From assembly GCA_963978545.1 (NCBI GenBank), contig OZ021722.1:11995401-12059400 (forward strand): a stretch of 64,000 nucleotides of DNA, given 5' to 3'. The translations under genes and the position numbers were made by a program. The notes beneath the pieces are model-generated. The model had not been told where the DNA came from. It was given only the letters and a program-made list of their open reading frames with translations, and ran no database searches. This stretch comes from Linyphia triangularis. Lineage: Eukaryota > Arthropoda > Arachnida > Araneae > Linyphiidae. Each line of letters starts with the position of its first letter. Positions within the stretch are counted from its first letter, which is position 1. Positions 10,346-22,462 of the stretch are shown here, piece after piece.

Positions 10346-10668
10346 CTCATTCTTCCAAGTTATGTAAATTATAAGGAGTCACTATTTGATTACTTAATGA
10401 GTGCTGGTAAAATGTTCATGTGAATTCATGTTTTTCTGATACTTGCGGCCGTTGTCCAACAATAAATTTATTCCTGTTTTTACTTGCTTACAGCGGTTGT
10501 CCAAATATAAGATTTCGTTCAACAACAAGTCTCATTCTACCAAGGAATATAATTATAAAGAGTCATTGCTTGATTTGTTAATCAATGATGGTAGTAAAAA
10601 GTTCGTGCAAATTCCGGCTTTCACTTGCTTACGGACGTTGTCCAACAATAAGATTTCGTGGTATCCAT
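10346..10668. repeat. Diverged tandem duplication, ~185-bp unit
   Basis: CTCATTCTTCCAAGTTATG at 10346 aligns with CTCATTCTACCAAGGAATAT at 10531, and the rest follows, including GTTGTCCAACAATAA near 10454 and 10637. The 94-codon frame through it (10443-10727) reads the repeat and ends after a C10 run. I do not regard it as a gene. Confidence 0.7.
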
Positions 10669-11400
10669 CAGTTAAGGGGACATTGTGCCGTTGGCTTTTA
10701 TGGCCAAGGGGTCCCCCCCCCCCCTAAATTCTTTCAATGCCCTCGCTAAGTGGTGGCCTTAATATATAGCTTCCCGTCATATAGAATATATGTGCTTGTG
10801 CTTAGAACACAAGTGACTTGAGTCATGCATTCACAATTTTAGTTTGTAATGAAAATTTTTATCGAATATAATTGATGAAGCATTTTGATCGGTCTTATGG
10901 TTAAAAGGTTGGTATGATTTTTTTAAATAAACGCATTTAAGTTTTATTTCTGTATCGGTTTTAGTGATTTATAGTTTGTTATATTGAATTATTACTTAAT
11001 TTCTTTGAAAAAAAATAATATCTTCTGACTCTTTTAAGCGTGGTTGTTAATCTTTTATTACATTAAAGACCTAATGCAATATTTCCTGTTCTACAATTTC
11101 ACATTTCATGGCGAAATATCACTGTGTGTAACATTCTAGTATTTTTTTTACCACTTACAACAAGCATAACTAGCTCAAGGTAACAAAAGTTGAAGGAAAG
11201 TAATTTTATTTTACTATTAACATTCAAGATCTTATTCCACCAGGTGCCTCGACTTTTTGACTAAAAAATAAACTGAAACATTTTAGTTGGCGAAAAATGG
11301 AACAAAGCAATATTTTCCTTTCTAATTTCGTTAACGTGAGGTAATTATTATTGTCGTATCTGGTACATTTTCCCCTATGTTTTACTGTAACAATATTTGG
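10669..11400. other. AT-rich intergenic DNA
   Basis: A C run at about 10712-10723 is followed by ordinary AT-rich sequence with no open frame, RNA or repeat that I can support. Confidence 0.5.
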
Positions 11401-12245
11401 GCAGGAGATGCAAGATGGAAAATATTGTATTAGTTCTATGCAAGCAGCAGGAATTATTTAGTGCAGCATTCTGAAGTAGCAATACTTCGACAAGGAATGC
11501 GAATAGGAAATATTACGTCAGCTCTGTGCAGCAGGAATTATTTAGTGACCATTGTGAAGTAGCAATATTTCGAAAGGGCGTGCGAAATAAGAAATATTGC
11601 GTCAGATCTATATTGCAGAATCATTTAGTGACCATTGTGAAGTAGCAATATTTCGACAGGGAATGCGAAATAGAAAATGTTACGTCAGCTCTATGCAGCA
11701 GGAATCATTTAGTGATCATTGTGAAGTAGGAATATTTCGATAGAATATGCGAAACGAGAAATATTGCGTCATGTCTATATGCAGCAGGAATTATTTAGTG
11801 ACCATTGTGAAGTAGGAATATTTCGATAGAGTATGTGAAACGAGATGGTCTATTCAGCAGGAATCATTTAGTGACCATTTCGAAGTAGGAATATTTCGAT
11901 AAAGTATGTGAAACGAGAAATATTGCGTCAGCTCTATGCAGCAGGAATCATTTAGTGACCACTGTGAAGTAGGAATATTTCGATAGAGTATGTGAAACGA
12001 GAAATATTGCGTCATGTCTATTCAGCAGGAATCATTTAGTGACCATTTCGAAGTAGGAATATTTCGATAAAGTATGTGAAACGAGAAATATTGCTTCATG
12101 TCTATGCAGCCGGAATTATTTAGTGACCATTGTGAAGTAGGAATATTTCGATGCTAAGCAAGAAGAATTGCGCCATCTCTAAGCAGGAATTATTTAGTGA
12201 CCATTCTGAAGTAGCAATATTTTGGAAGGAAACATTGCGTCAGGT
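11401..12245. repeat. Tandem array, ~84-bp unit, about ten copies
   Basis: Units share CAGCAGGAATTATTTAGTG, ACCATTGTGAAGTAG, AATATTTCGA and GAAATATTGCGTCA. They start near 11444, 11529, 11613, 11695, 11781, 11850, 11938, 12022, 12105 and 12180. One unit near 11850 is shortened. Divergence is moderate and greatest at the edges, as expected when unequal crossing-over homogenises the centre. Family unknown. Confidence 0.9.
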
Positions 12246-12960
12246 CTCTGCTGCAGGGCCAGCCTTAGTAAGTCCGAACATAGGCTCACCTTCAACTCAC
12301 AATCCCACTTTCCTTCCAAAGTTCGTTCCCAAGCCATCCGGGTGGGTCTCCTGGTAAAAGGCGATCCGTATTATTAACGGTTATGATGCCATAAATGAAT
12401 GCCCCCCCCCCTTTTACAGTAGGGAAGGCTCTAATCCCCACTGGCCACTCTACCACCAGCGAGGGGGGTTTCGCACATCAGTGATCGGTAAATATTTTAA
12501 CTTCCGCACTACTCCATTTAACAGACTCACTCTACTTCTGGGCAATAAAAAAAAAAAAAAAAATACTTCTCAGGAAGTGATATCACTAATGGAATTTTCA
12601 TCGGTGATGAATTTTTAGAGGGACCTCCCCCCATCTCCTCCCTTCTTGTGGTGGAACGAACACCGAACTATTTTTTGAGAACGACAGGGGTTTGGTTGGT
12701 GAGTGGAATATATTGCCTGAATCCAATTTGTTGGAAGATTCGTCGGTTTTATGAGGGTAATCCATTGTGGTATGCAAGAGATTGACAGTGTGCTTCAATT
12801 TCCTGTCACTTTAGTTTGGGTTAGATTATTCGTCCATTTGTGTTTCCGAGTTTTCCTGTCGAAGATTGGTACTTACAGGTCGCTGTACTTTTTAATTATA
12901 CTCTTGATTTTTATAATTAAAACTCTTGATTGATTTCTAAATGCCCACAATAGTTAGCCT
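12246..12960. other. Unique GC-richer patch with skew flip
   Basis: The left part (to about 12500) is C-rich on the + strand, with a C10 run near 12403. After about 12650 it becomes G- and T-rich. CAGGGCCAGCC at 12265 resembles a hAT terminus but no matching right end was found. Frames of 60-68 codons cross the region without recognisable products. Candidate regulatory DNA. Confidence 0.4.
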
Positions 12961-13540
12961 TTAGTTTCTTTCACGAGTTTCTGCAAAGTGAACTTCAAAT
13001 ACAACGGGAAAAAAGATTTATGTATCTGTTAATAGGAAGGTACAGTCTCCTGCTCTCTTTCAATCTTTCTTTTAATCATATCTCTTATGTCTCTTGTTAA
13101 AAATTGCTCTTATTGATTTGCAATATGATTTTGTTGTGATTTGTATTTCTACTTAGGGCAAGGAGACATCTATTTTTCCTTAAGATTTCTGAATAGTTTG
13201 ATGTAAGTTACTTTGTTCTAAGACATTGACTATTATCCTTCTGAGGGCAATATATTTCCTGCTTTATTCCTTTTTAATGTTAAAACGAATGGGTTTGAAA
13301 TAATGTTGTTGGATAACTTTGTTTCGAACATTGACTATACATCTTAGAGGAAAGATTAATCATTATTCAAAAATATTTGGCTTAGTCCCTTTCCCATTTA
13401 ATCTAGTTTCTGGTAAGAACTTTATTTTGGATATCATTTCCTGTGCAGATTCATACTAATAATTTATTCAAGACGCCTCAAATGCGAGGGACAATTCCAT
13501 CATTTATCGAATGGAAGCTCTGGAAACACCGTTTTAAATC
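12961..13540. other. Intergenic DNA, nothing recognised
   Basis: Ordinary AT-rich sequence with CT-rich stretches near 13050. No supported gene or repeat. Confidence 0.5.
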
Positions 13541-14130
13541 CAATTTGCTTCTTATTCCACGCATTTCAAACCCAAACTGATGGACCCGCAACCACGACGC
13601 CAGCAAGGGTGGGGGAAAAAAAATATTCCTCCAGCACCTAAAAACAATTTCCTCCTTTTTCGCGGGCGTTGAGAAGAGAGACGGTTACTACACAAAATAT
13701 AAAAATCTTCTCGGTGCTGCCAAAGTCCGAGTGAATAAAGTGATATATCGGAGAGATGGTGGCTTGAGAACAGTTCTTCTCGATAAAAAATATGTGTGTG
13801 CCGACCTACGAAGGAAGAGAAAAAAAAAAAGTTGGCGACGAACTGGCGACGCATTTTGAATGTTCCTCAACACAACTGGAGGCGTCGGTAAATGCTAGGA
13901 GGAGAGGGAAGGAATATAAGAAAAAGGGAATATATAGATGTATAAAAGAAGGGAAGAAAAGGGGAGGGGAGAAAGTGTATGAGGTGATCACGGTGACGGA
14001 TATTCGTCGAGGATATCCCCCTGAAATCCAGGGGATTATCCACAACGTGCGTGGGATTCGGTGCCCTGGTTTATTGGAAGACGTGGGAGGGATATTTACA
14101 AATAAGATCTCCGTGGTAGTGATTGGGGAC
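13541..14130. other. Unique patch, C-rich to G/A-rich flip
   Basis: C-rich to about 13600, then strongly purine-rich on the + strand from about 13790 to 14130. Open frames of 135 codons (+, 13792-14199) and 168 codons (-, 13806-14312) overlap and both run into the tandem array that follows. The plus product is Lys/Arg/Gly-rich and the minus one Pro/Ser-rich, mirroring the base skew. I see no domain in either, so I treat both as chance. Confidence 0.4.
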
Positions 14131-15290
14131 ATGATGATACACAGTGATCGGGGGATTTGTTTGGGGGATCCTGGTCGACTGCAGTTGAATTTATTGTAAG
14201 TTAATTTGTGGTGACGAGGCTTTTTACCAAGTTCTTTGATTGCTGGGTGATTTAAATTAAGCTTTGGTGACTTCTGTGCCCAAGTAAAAGTAGTGAATAA
14301 GTATAAAGACATGATGATGCACAGTGATCGTAGAATTTGTTTGAAAGAACCCGGTCGACTGCAGTTGAATTTATTGTAAGTTAATTAGTGGTGACGAGGC
14401 TTTTTTCCAAGTTCTTTGATTGCTGGGTGATTTAAATTAAGCTTTGGTAACTTCTGTGCCCAAGTAAAAGTAGTGGATAAGTATAAATACATGATGATAC
14501 ATAGTGATCGTAGAATTTGTTTGAAAGGACACGGTCGACTGCAGTTGAATTTATTGTTAGTTAATTTGTGGTGATGACGCTTTTTACCGTGTTCTTTGAT
14601 TGCTGGGTGATTTAAATTAAGCTTTGGTAACTTCTGTGCCCAAGTAAAAGTAGTGGATAAGTATAAATACATGATGATACATAGTGATCGTAGAATTTGT
14701 TTGAAAGGACACGGTCGACTGCAGTTGAATTTATTGTTAGTTAATTTGTGGTGATGACGCTTTTTACCGTGTTCTTTGATTGCTGGGTGATTTAAATTAA
14801 GCTTTGGTAACTTCTGTGCCCAAGTAAAAGTAGTGGATAAGTATAAATACATGATGATACATAGTGATCGTAGAATTTGTTTGAAAGGACACGGTCGACT
14901 GCAGTTGAATTTATTGTTAGTTAATTTGTGGTGATGACGCTTTTTACCGTGTTCTCTGATTGTTGGGTGATTTAAATTAAGCTTTGGTTACTTCTGCTCC
15001 AAAGTAGTGAATTAGGACATGTGGTGATCTCCAGTGATTTAGGAATTTGTTCGAGGAATCCCGATCAACTGTAGTTGAATTTTTGGAAGTTAGTCTGACA
15101 ATACTTTATGTGTGTGTGTGTGTGTGTGTGAACATGTTCTTTGATTGTTGAATGATTGAGAAACTAATCTTTTGGTAACTTTCTATGGTTGTGAGATTTT
15201 CTTACAAACAACCAAATCTCCACGATAGTGAATAAGGACATGATGATGTGTAGTGAAACGGGCTTGGTCGATGGAAATTCTTATCATTCG
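14131..15290. repeat. Tandem array, 180-bp unit, ~5 clear plus 1-2 decayed copies
   Basis: Units start at 14131, 14311, 14491, 14671 and 14851 with ATGATGATRCAYAGTGATCG. The third to fifth are identical over long stretches with exactly 180-bp spacing. The first two differ at more positions. Two decayed relatives follow at about 15017 and 15236, with a (TG)n microsatellite between them at about 15110-15130. A 155-codon minus-strand frame runs through the identical units because 180 is a multiple of three; it is not evidence of a gene. Confidence 0.95.
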
Positions 15291-16050
15291 ACTGCAATTA
15301 AATTTTTTATCATTAAGTAAACTGATCAGCAATAAAAGTTTTATTCGACCACTTTATTTATAGTTATGAATTGCACTGGCTTTTTGATTTAAGTTTTTTT
15401 TTTAATTTCTGTTACTGCAAATAATTAATATTCTCGTAATAATAATGATACGTTGAGAATAATAGCAAGTAATCTGCAAATTAGTTTTTAAAATTATTCG
15501 AGATTTTAAATTACCAACTTTAAATATGCACCATCATAAATTTTATTCGCACCTATTTAAATTCATTTTCCAACTGTGACCATCCCAAAATTAAATTTAA
15601 AGAACACATATTTAATTATGCCTTTTTCTTTTTTTATAGATATACGTATACTATTCGCTTAGTTCTTTTTATATCAAGGGATATTTATAATGCTCTTACA
15701 ATGACAATTTTTTTTTAAGCTTATCAGATAGTGGTTGTATGATGCCTTTTTTAAAATTAAAAAATGTATATAAAAGAATTTACAGTTGCATTATAAATAT
15801 GTTTTTATTTACTATTTCAAAAGACATAGGTTCTTTTGTCGAACATAATTTATTTATATATGCTCGCCAAAATGATTCATACAAATTACCCGACTTTCAA
15901 CAGTCTCAGTATTTTTAAAATTAAATGTCAGTGAAATTTTCTTCAATGGACAAGTATTCATCTCGACAAAGTTCCTTTCACTCCTTCTTTAAAAAAAAAA
16001 AAATACAAATCCTGTCATCACATCTTTAATACATAAAAAAACAACAACAA
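15291..16050. other. AT-rich intergenic DNA
   Basis: No gene or clear repeat. It ends in an ACAACA-type simple stretch near 16038. Confidence 0.5.
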
Positions 16051-17560
16051 CAACCTCCCAGTTGTCCTTCGAAACTCATTCACACAGGCGTCTGTTTATA
16101 TCCCTTTATTTGCATCCTCATTCAAGCGAACAAATGCGGCCCGCAACAAACGCATTATCATAACTGAAATATTTTAATATCTCCCATTATTATTTCTATT
16201 TTAAAATCCACAACAATCCAATCGGATTAATTCACTTGTGACCTGCATTTACTGCGTGCCAAGTCTATAACAACCCCCCTCCACCCCTCCCCCCCCCCCT
16301 TTGACATCTTGCATACAGAGAGAGTTGTAGGTCCATTGGCGTCTATGGGGATATGCCTCGAGTTTTGTAAGCAAAGAGCTGCCGTCCATTGTGCTGCAAC
16401 CGCCATTAGATTCCTATGGACTTCCTGAAAAAATACCATTCCTGAAAAAAGTCCTCCAACCCCCTCACGACTTTTTTAGCTTCAGTGTATCTCGTCTGCA
16501 TCTTTCGCTATAGATCATTTCCCATAATACTGGCACGCCAGCGACATTTTTATTTTTTTATTTTCTTTTTCGATGTTCGTTTTTTTTATTTCTTCTTTCG
16601 ATCCATATCACAAAATGTGTGTTTGGAGCCCGGTCTTCTTTCAGTGTCCGTGTGTGAAAAGCATTTTGACACACCTCATAGTTGTTATAGATCTATGGGC
16701 CGTCGTGGATATATATATGCTTAAAAAGCGCTGGCATGTATGCAAAATAGAAAACCATCTCACTGATAAATAGCTCGGGTCCCCTCTAACAAAACAGTTT
16801 TTCTATACTCTTCTTTCTTCCCTTTGCTATTGAGACAGGGCGCGATGTATGCATTTGCAGATAGCGCAAAAGTTGTCCTTTTTTTTGTGTGTGTGTGTGT
16901 TCTTATTATTTTGTCGCGCTGTATTCAATATAAAGCGCCCGTCGCCCATCTTGAATGGCACGCGTGTGTATGTGTACAGTGTGTATGCAGATATGCACCA
17001 ATTGCTCCTTGAGGAATATGCTTTTCTTCCCTTTGTGTGTCGTACACACAAGGACCTATATATCAGGACATCTCCCCCCCCCCCCCCATTGTGTTTTTCC
17101 CTCCGATACAACTGGTGCTAAATAAATGGCCATAAACTCGAGCTGCTTGCCAAGGAGCCAAAAGAGATATCTGAATATTTGACGTCGATGCATACCAAAC
17201 ACTTTTCTTTTACTGATTTGGTATTCCGAGAAACAGATTGAGTACTTAATCATCGCGACGCGACTAGATGGGATATGTAAAAACATGGATTAAACATCTA
17301 TGCAGTGGAGTTCGCTGTTAGTCGCCATTGGATTCCCATTTTACCAGCACCAGGAGAGATAGTAAGGCGATATAGATACCGAATTGTCTTAAAGAATGTA
17401 GACACTGTATTAATGAGCAACTTTTGGTTTTATTTTTAAATAAGGAGAGAAAAATTCATGAAAAACAATACCATTCTTTCAAAAATCTGAGCTCGGATAG
17501 ATAGTTTAAAAAAAAAAAAAAAAAATATTTAGTTTTGCACTTAGCGATTTGGCGGGGAAA
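16051..17560. other. Unique, moderately GC-rich region
   Basis: Long unique sequence with several possible regulatory stretches. CGCCATTAGATTCCTAT at 16401-16417 recurs with two changes at 17323-17339. There are C runs near 16290 and 17076, and short TG repeats near 16885. Frames of 60-94 codons on both strands have no recognisable products. No gene can be supported. Confidence 0.4.
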
Positions 17561-17851
17561 AGCTACTTTTGCGTGCGACGTCAACGCGCAGATAATGGAC
17601 CAGTCTAAAACCTGTTTTAGACCAGTTTCCTCCTTGGGGATATTCGACGGAATCTGTGCCTAAAAACGTCACGGTTTTGTTATGCGTTTTTGGTCACGTG
17701 ACCTTTGCTTTGATTTCAAACTCGATTTTTGATTATTTGAAAGCATAAAGATAAAAAAAAATAATTTTACTGCTCAAATATATTCGTTGGATAACACTAG
17801 AAAATACAAAAAAAAAAAATATTCATTTTCCTCACTTGTGCAAGTTCCTCA
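17561..17851. repeat. Dispersed repeat, copy 2
   Basis: 17701-17851 matches the left edge of the window (1-152). The less AT-rich stretch to its left, with CGACGTCAACGCGC and a TCTAAAACCTGTTTTAGA palindrome near 17605, probably belongs to the same element, because copy 1 is cut exactly where its counterpart would begin. Family unknown. Confidence 0.65.
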
Positions 17852-18072
17852 ATTGGTCAAATTATACATTAAATAAAAAACAAAATTAGGAGTTTGTGGT
17901 GTTTGAATAAATTCGAAACTTGCTTGCGCTGTTACCAGCTAATAAAGAACCTTTTATTTAAATAACTCGTCCTAGATTCCGTTGCGAGCCCACATCAACG
18001 TAATGGATCCACATGATAGAACAACAATACAATGAAACGTGTTTGGTGATTGTGTAATTTGTAGCTGTAAAG

Positions 18073-18636
18073 AAGGGTAGCATTCGCCCTAAAATTCCTA
18101 ATATTCCTTAAATTTTTGTTCTTCCCTAAAATTGTACTTACATTTTTTGATAATTCCTAAAAAAAAAAAAAAAATTAAAAACCTCGAAATTTCCCCGATT
18201 TTTCTCCAAGATCCACGAAAAAATCCGGATAATCTTCCAGAGGAGAAAATCTTTTTTGAGATTTTAATTATTGAACTTTTTAAAAATTGGCAGTTTTTTG
18301 CCAGTGTTGAAATATGCTTTGATAAAAATGTCTGTGTTAGGTGCCCATGTCAACTTTAAAAGAAATATCTCTAAATTTTTTTAAATTATCCCTAATTTTT
18401 TTAAAATTATCCCTATTTTTTTTAAAATTATCCCTACATTTTTAAAATTATCCCTAAATTTTTAAAATTATCCCTAATTTTTTTTAAATTATCCCTAAAT
18501 TTTTTAAAATTGTCCTTCAATTATTTAAAATTATCCCTAAAATTTAAAATAATTATCCCTAAAATCTTCATGAAATTTTTGGAAGTATTCCTAAAATTCT
18601 TACCTATTCCTTTTAGAAAACTCGCTTCGCCCCCTG
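18073..18636. mobile_element. hAT-like element, GGGTCGCATTCGCCC family, copy 1
   Basis: Starts with GGGTAGCATTCGCCCTAAAA and ends AAAACTCGCTTCGCCCCCTG. Relatives at 34478 and 37474 begin CAGGGGTCG.ATTCGCCC, so the ends resemble hAT CAGGGG/CCCCTG. No clean target duplication is visible. The interior from about 18365 to 18560 is a run of ~22-26-bp units of the type TTAAAATTATCCCTAAATTTT, which is why this copy is longer. Confidence 0.7.
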
Positions 18637-19149
18637 TTGTAAGCAACAAGATTTCTTATACTTGCGTCATTGTTTAGAAAGTTGATTTATTTAATTGATT
18701 TTACCTTGCTTGTCTGGAACTCTAGACTTTTATCAAACAGTTGTCAGGTGAAGAACTTGAGACTAGGTGAGGGTAGCTTTAGAATAAAAAATAACCAAAA
18801 CACCATTTGGTAATTTATAACGACTGTCTGAAAAAAGTGCTGTCATAAATTTTCTAAAAATTTGAGGAATTTTTCTTGTTTTTAATGTACGCGAAGTTAA
18901 GTGTGAAAAAAAGTACGAGCAGAACGTTTGTACTGAATATTGCCTCCTACTTTTCTTTCAAATTAAAGTCTTCTCTCCATCCTACTTAAAAAATTTCAGT
19001 TCAAAAATAGAAAAATTCATGAATCGATTAAATTAGTTACAGGCGGAACCTGATTTCAAGACAAACTATTTTCGTTTAAATAATGCATTTGGCATAGGTC
19101 AATCCTAGCAACAAAACGTAAATGAAATTGTATTGCCTAAAATCGTCTG
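18637..19149. other. AT-rich intergenic DNA
   Basis: No gene or repeat recognised. Confidence 0.5.
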
Positions 19150-19405
19150 GTTTTGTCAAGATACCTCGTGATAATATCCCGGTTCGAATTTGTTCAGTAG
19201 AGCCTAAGTTATTTTCATAAACCTTTAGGGGTTGGAAGGGGGAAATGTGAGAGGTTTTTCAAAATTTCATGTATGAAGTTGCAAATTTTTGCAATTTCTT
19301 CTTCTGCTTATTTCGAAGATCAAGTGTGCAAAATTTCATCAAAATCATAATAAATCCGTAGCTTCCTTATAAAAAAATCATACATATACGAACAATCTTC
19401 TTTTT
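19150..19405 (+). mobile_element. Possible LINE (RTE-type) 3' end remnant
   Basis: CAAAATTTCATCAAAATC near 19330, followed at a distance by TCCGTAG and then CATACATATACGAACAA, resembles the conserved 3' ends of RTE-type non-LTR retrotransposons in arthropods. This is recognition of wording from memory. No reverse transcriptase frame lies upstream, and the rest of the element is absent. Confidence 0.4.
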
Positions 19406-20830
19406 TAAATTCATCCTAATAGAATTTCTGTGCAGTGTTTTTTTTTTTCTTCTTCTTCCAAATGTCTCTTAAATATAAAACTTCGTGCATCTAATTCCGA
19501 AATGTTAAATAAAACATTCCCTTTTTTTTTCCCCCCTTTTTCCAAAGTTTTATCATATGAATTAAATAACAAAAAAGTTATTGTGTAATCAGCCATTGAA
19601 TTGCCCCTAAAAGCCAACTTCTTTCTCCAAATAATTACAAGCTTATCTCATCTTCCCACCAAAAAAAAAAAAAAAAACCCTGCTCCTTCCAGTACCATCA
19701 CAATCCCAAAACCGAAACTAACCTACCCTCCTCACCATCCAGAATGTTATTCATAAACTTTCCTGCCCCCCATTCCCAGTAATCAAACGATGCCAACAAC
19801 CACAAAAACCTCCCCATTACGCGCCTGTGACCATCCAAACGGTAACCCTTGGCAGAGATCTTTATCTCCAAGATAGAATTTCATATTTCGTTCCACCATC
19901 CTCCTCCTCCCCCCCCCCCCCTTTCCAAAGACACTCCCCCCCCCCCTCTATACTCATCGAGAATTCAGTGGCGGTAGGTACATCAACAGCTCCCATTCCA
20001 AACACATTGGATATACCAGCAGCTAGACGCTCTGGAGCCATGGTTTCTTGCAATAAAACGGTGTGGTATGGCTGGCGACGGCTAGACGGTCGTCCAGCAA
20101 TGGCAATCTCTAGGAAATGCTCGCTACTGCCCACTTTAGTGTGTTGCGATGGACGCTACGGTTGCTGCTTTGTGGCCAGTCCATCCCTCTCCTCTTCCTG
20201 ATTCCTCTCCATCCTCCCCATCCCTGCTCTTGCGCTTCCCTGTGTTTCTGCGGATGCATTTGTGTTGCCTTTCTCTCTCTCTCATTCTTTCTTTTTATTT
20301 ATTATTATTTTTTTTTCCTTCTTCCTGTTAGGTGATCGTGGCTTTTTTTTTTTTTTTTGCTGCTGCTGCTGTTGTTGTTTCTTTTCTGGTCCTCCACCAC
20401 TTTTGAGGTTTGTTTTTGGTCGGGGATGGCGAAGGGAATTGGCGAAGCGTAGAGTTTGGGGCAGTGTGTGTGTGTGGGGGTTTTTGTTTTCGGTGGCAAA
20501 TGGGTGTGGCGAAATTTTTCTCGGTGAATTTTTACGTTTGGCTGTTCTTTTTTGTGTGTGTTTCGGTTGGATGGATGGATTGGGACGAAAAAGAGTGTCC
20601 GGGAGAAGTTTCTCGTAAATTTTTGATGCCTGTAATGGTGGAGAAAATGTGTGTTTTAGGATTTGGTGGTTCGGATGACCACTCTGTACGTCCTCATGTT
20701 TTTGATGTAGGGTTTGAATGTCTTGGTGTGAATACAGATGGACTGAGGATACGCTATGGACATGATACACCTTTTGTATGAGTCTTAGAGTCTTAAAATA
20801 TAGATGTACATAGCACGTACTGTGTATCAT
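19406..20830. other. Strong C-rich to G-rich strand flip, unique DNA
   Basis: From about 19640 to 20300 the + strand is rich in C, with C11 and C10 runs near 19911 and 19936. After a T16 and CTG stretch at 20343-20375 it becomes rich in G and T up to about 20760. Open frames of up to 182 codons (-, 20282-20830) and 124 codons (+) exist, but the skew and simple repeats explain their odd composition (poly-Gln/Lys, Pro, Ser). No domain is recognised. A bidirectional regulatory site near 20.35 kb is possible. Confidence 0.4.
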
Positions 20831-21709
20831 AAACCTAGGGACGACTCATGTATCTAATGTTTTTGATTGAGTATAGAATTGATTGTGTACCGCGTGTAGA
20901 ATATGGATGTATATGTACGTTTCTATACAGGCCAATGGTTGAAATACCAAGGGATGATAGTTTTCCTCCTTTTGGACGATCTCCTCCTTTGTAGTTTTTT
21001 TATGTAACATTTTACTTCTCTTTGTCCCTGTTTCGAGGATCCTCATTTTTCTGATCTGAACCAGTTTTTCCTGTAAAAAGTATACTTTTCCTCATGTCTA
21101 AACAAAAGATTTTTCCTCTTAGCATCCCTTTCCTCACAGACTACTTCACAAACTCCTAATATTTGAAATGTAATTATTATATAGTATGAGAAATTTCATT
21201 GAATCTAATTATTGAATTATCCTTCCTGCATACTTTTTTGTTGAATTTTTGTGTATTCCTTCCGCGAGCTTTTTTAACAAATTTTTGGATTTCCTCCTTT
21301 TTGCTCTCTGATCACTTTCATCCCTGAATACCTCATTAGCACAAATACGCTGGCCAATATCGGCTCAACGCTGGCCAATCCCGATGTGGACCGTTGTACA
21401 TTGGGCGTTGCTACGAATCTTGACCAATCTCTTCCAACGCTGGGTAAAATATACTTTAAGTTTTAAAATCTTGATGCTGAGGTTGAAAATTGAAGTATAG
21501 TGCTATAAGAAAGGACGGAGGGGTACAAAAATATGCTTTGTGATGGTTTTGACTTCTTTCTTAAAAAAAAAAAAAAATCGTGTAATCGTGTGCAAAAAAA
21601 CAACATCGATGCTCTTGTTTCGGCACGGACTGGTCAATCCTCCCAGAAACCTAGTTTCCGACATTGTCCAACACTGCTGTGCTACCTGAGATCCTAAATT
21701 TATCACCAT
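20831..21709. other. Intergenic DNA, nothing recognised
   Basis: AT-rich with CTCC-rich stretches. GCTGGCCAATAT and GCTGGCCAATCC occur 26 bp apart near 21348 and 21373. No gene supported. Confidence 0.45.
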
Positions 21710-21719
21710 GAAAACAAAG

Positions 21720-22006
21720 TTGGAAGACCCGTGACTCAGTGGTAGCGCATTGCGCTTCCATGCCACAGGTCCGCTGTTCGATCCCCGAACCGAGCAGGGT
21801 TGACTCAGCCTTTCATCCCTTAAGTGGGTCAATTAAATGAGTACCAAACATGCTTGGGAACTAAACACTGGGTGTTTCGCGTCAGACTGACCATCTGACC
21901 GGAACTTTGCTGTAGGACACCCCGGGGCCCGCGGTCAAGTAAGCTGGTTTGGGAATAGCAGTTCAAGGTCCTGTTGCGTCACTGAGTTTAGTTTTAGTTT
22001 AGTTTA
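21720..22006 (+). mobile_element. tRNA-derived SINE B
   Basis: The head reads as a tRNA-like promoter: box A TGACTCAGTGGTAGCGC and box B GTTCGATCCCC, in tRNA-like spacing. The ~200-bp body includes CCCTTAAGTGGGTCAATTAA and CGCGGTCAAGTAAG, and the tail is repeated TTTTAGTTTAG. GAAAACAAAG stands on both sides (21710-21719 and 22007-22016), a perfect 10-bp target duplication. I associate this body with spider genomes, from memory. A separate family from the SINEs at 8.4 and 55.7 kb. Confidence 0.92.
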
Positions 22007-22146
22007 GAAAACAAAGCGGGAGTAACGCTAGATTGAATTTTTTTTAGAATGCAGTTAACAATGTTGTAGTAAAAACAACAACCCTAAATATATAAAAAGA
22101 AATGTAGTAATCTTATTTTTTTGACTCGACAGCCCTTTATGGGTTG

Positions 22147-22161
22147 GGGGGGGGGGGGGGG
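22147..22161. repeat. Poly-G tract
   Basis: An uninterrupted run of about 15-17 G in AT-rich DNA. One of more than fifteen poly-C or poly-G tracts of nine or more in the window. Confidence 0.85.
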
Positions 22162-22294
22162 CTTTCAGAATCTTCTTCCATTATGTTCTCATCTTCGCCT
22201 GGGTTATACTAGCTGACGTAACTTAATAACGTAAGGAACTCGTCAATACCCATCTCAATCTGAGCTTGCCTCAAATTCGAGTTACCATTGGTTT

Positions 22295-22462
22295 GCAATA
22301 GAAAAATATTGCTGGTAATAAAATATTCGTGCATTTAACAAAAAATTAATTATATAACAAAGCATTAATATACATTTAGCAATAGAAAAATATTGCTGGT
22401 AATAAAATATTCATGTATTTAACAAAATATTAGTTACATAACAAAGTATTAATATACATTTA
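22295..22462. repeat. 84-bp tandem duplication
   Basis: GCAATAGAAAAATATTGCTGG begins both units, at 22295 and 22379. They differ at only a few positions, so the duplication is recent. The start itself is a small palindrome (GCAATA/TATTGC). Confidence 0.9.

Noticed and set aside
12265..12275. hAT left terminus CAGGGCCAGCC
   Set aside because: No matching right end or target duplication was found nearby.
13792..14312. Overlapping 135-codon (+) and 168-codon (-) frames
   Set aside because: Both run into the 180-bp tandem array, and their residue bias mirrors base skew.
14385..14852. 155-codon minus-strand frame
   Set aside because: It consists of the 180-bp unit read repeatedly; the unit length is divisible by three, so openness is trivial.
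20282..20830. 182-codon minus-strand frame
   Set aside because: Composition follows the strand skew and simple repeats (poly-Gln, poly-Lys). No domain, start context or splice support.
21720..21795. True tRNA gene on the + strand
   Set aside because: The promoter boxes belong to a SINE head with its own tail and a 10-bp target duplication.
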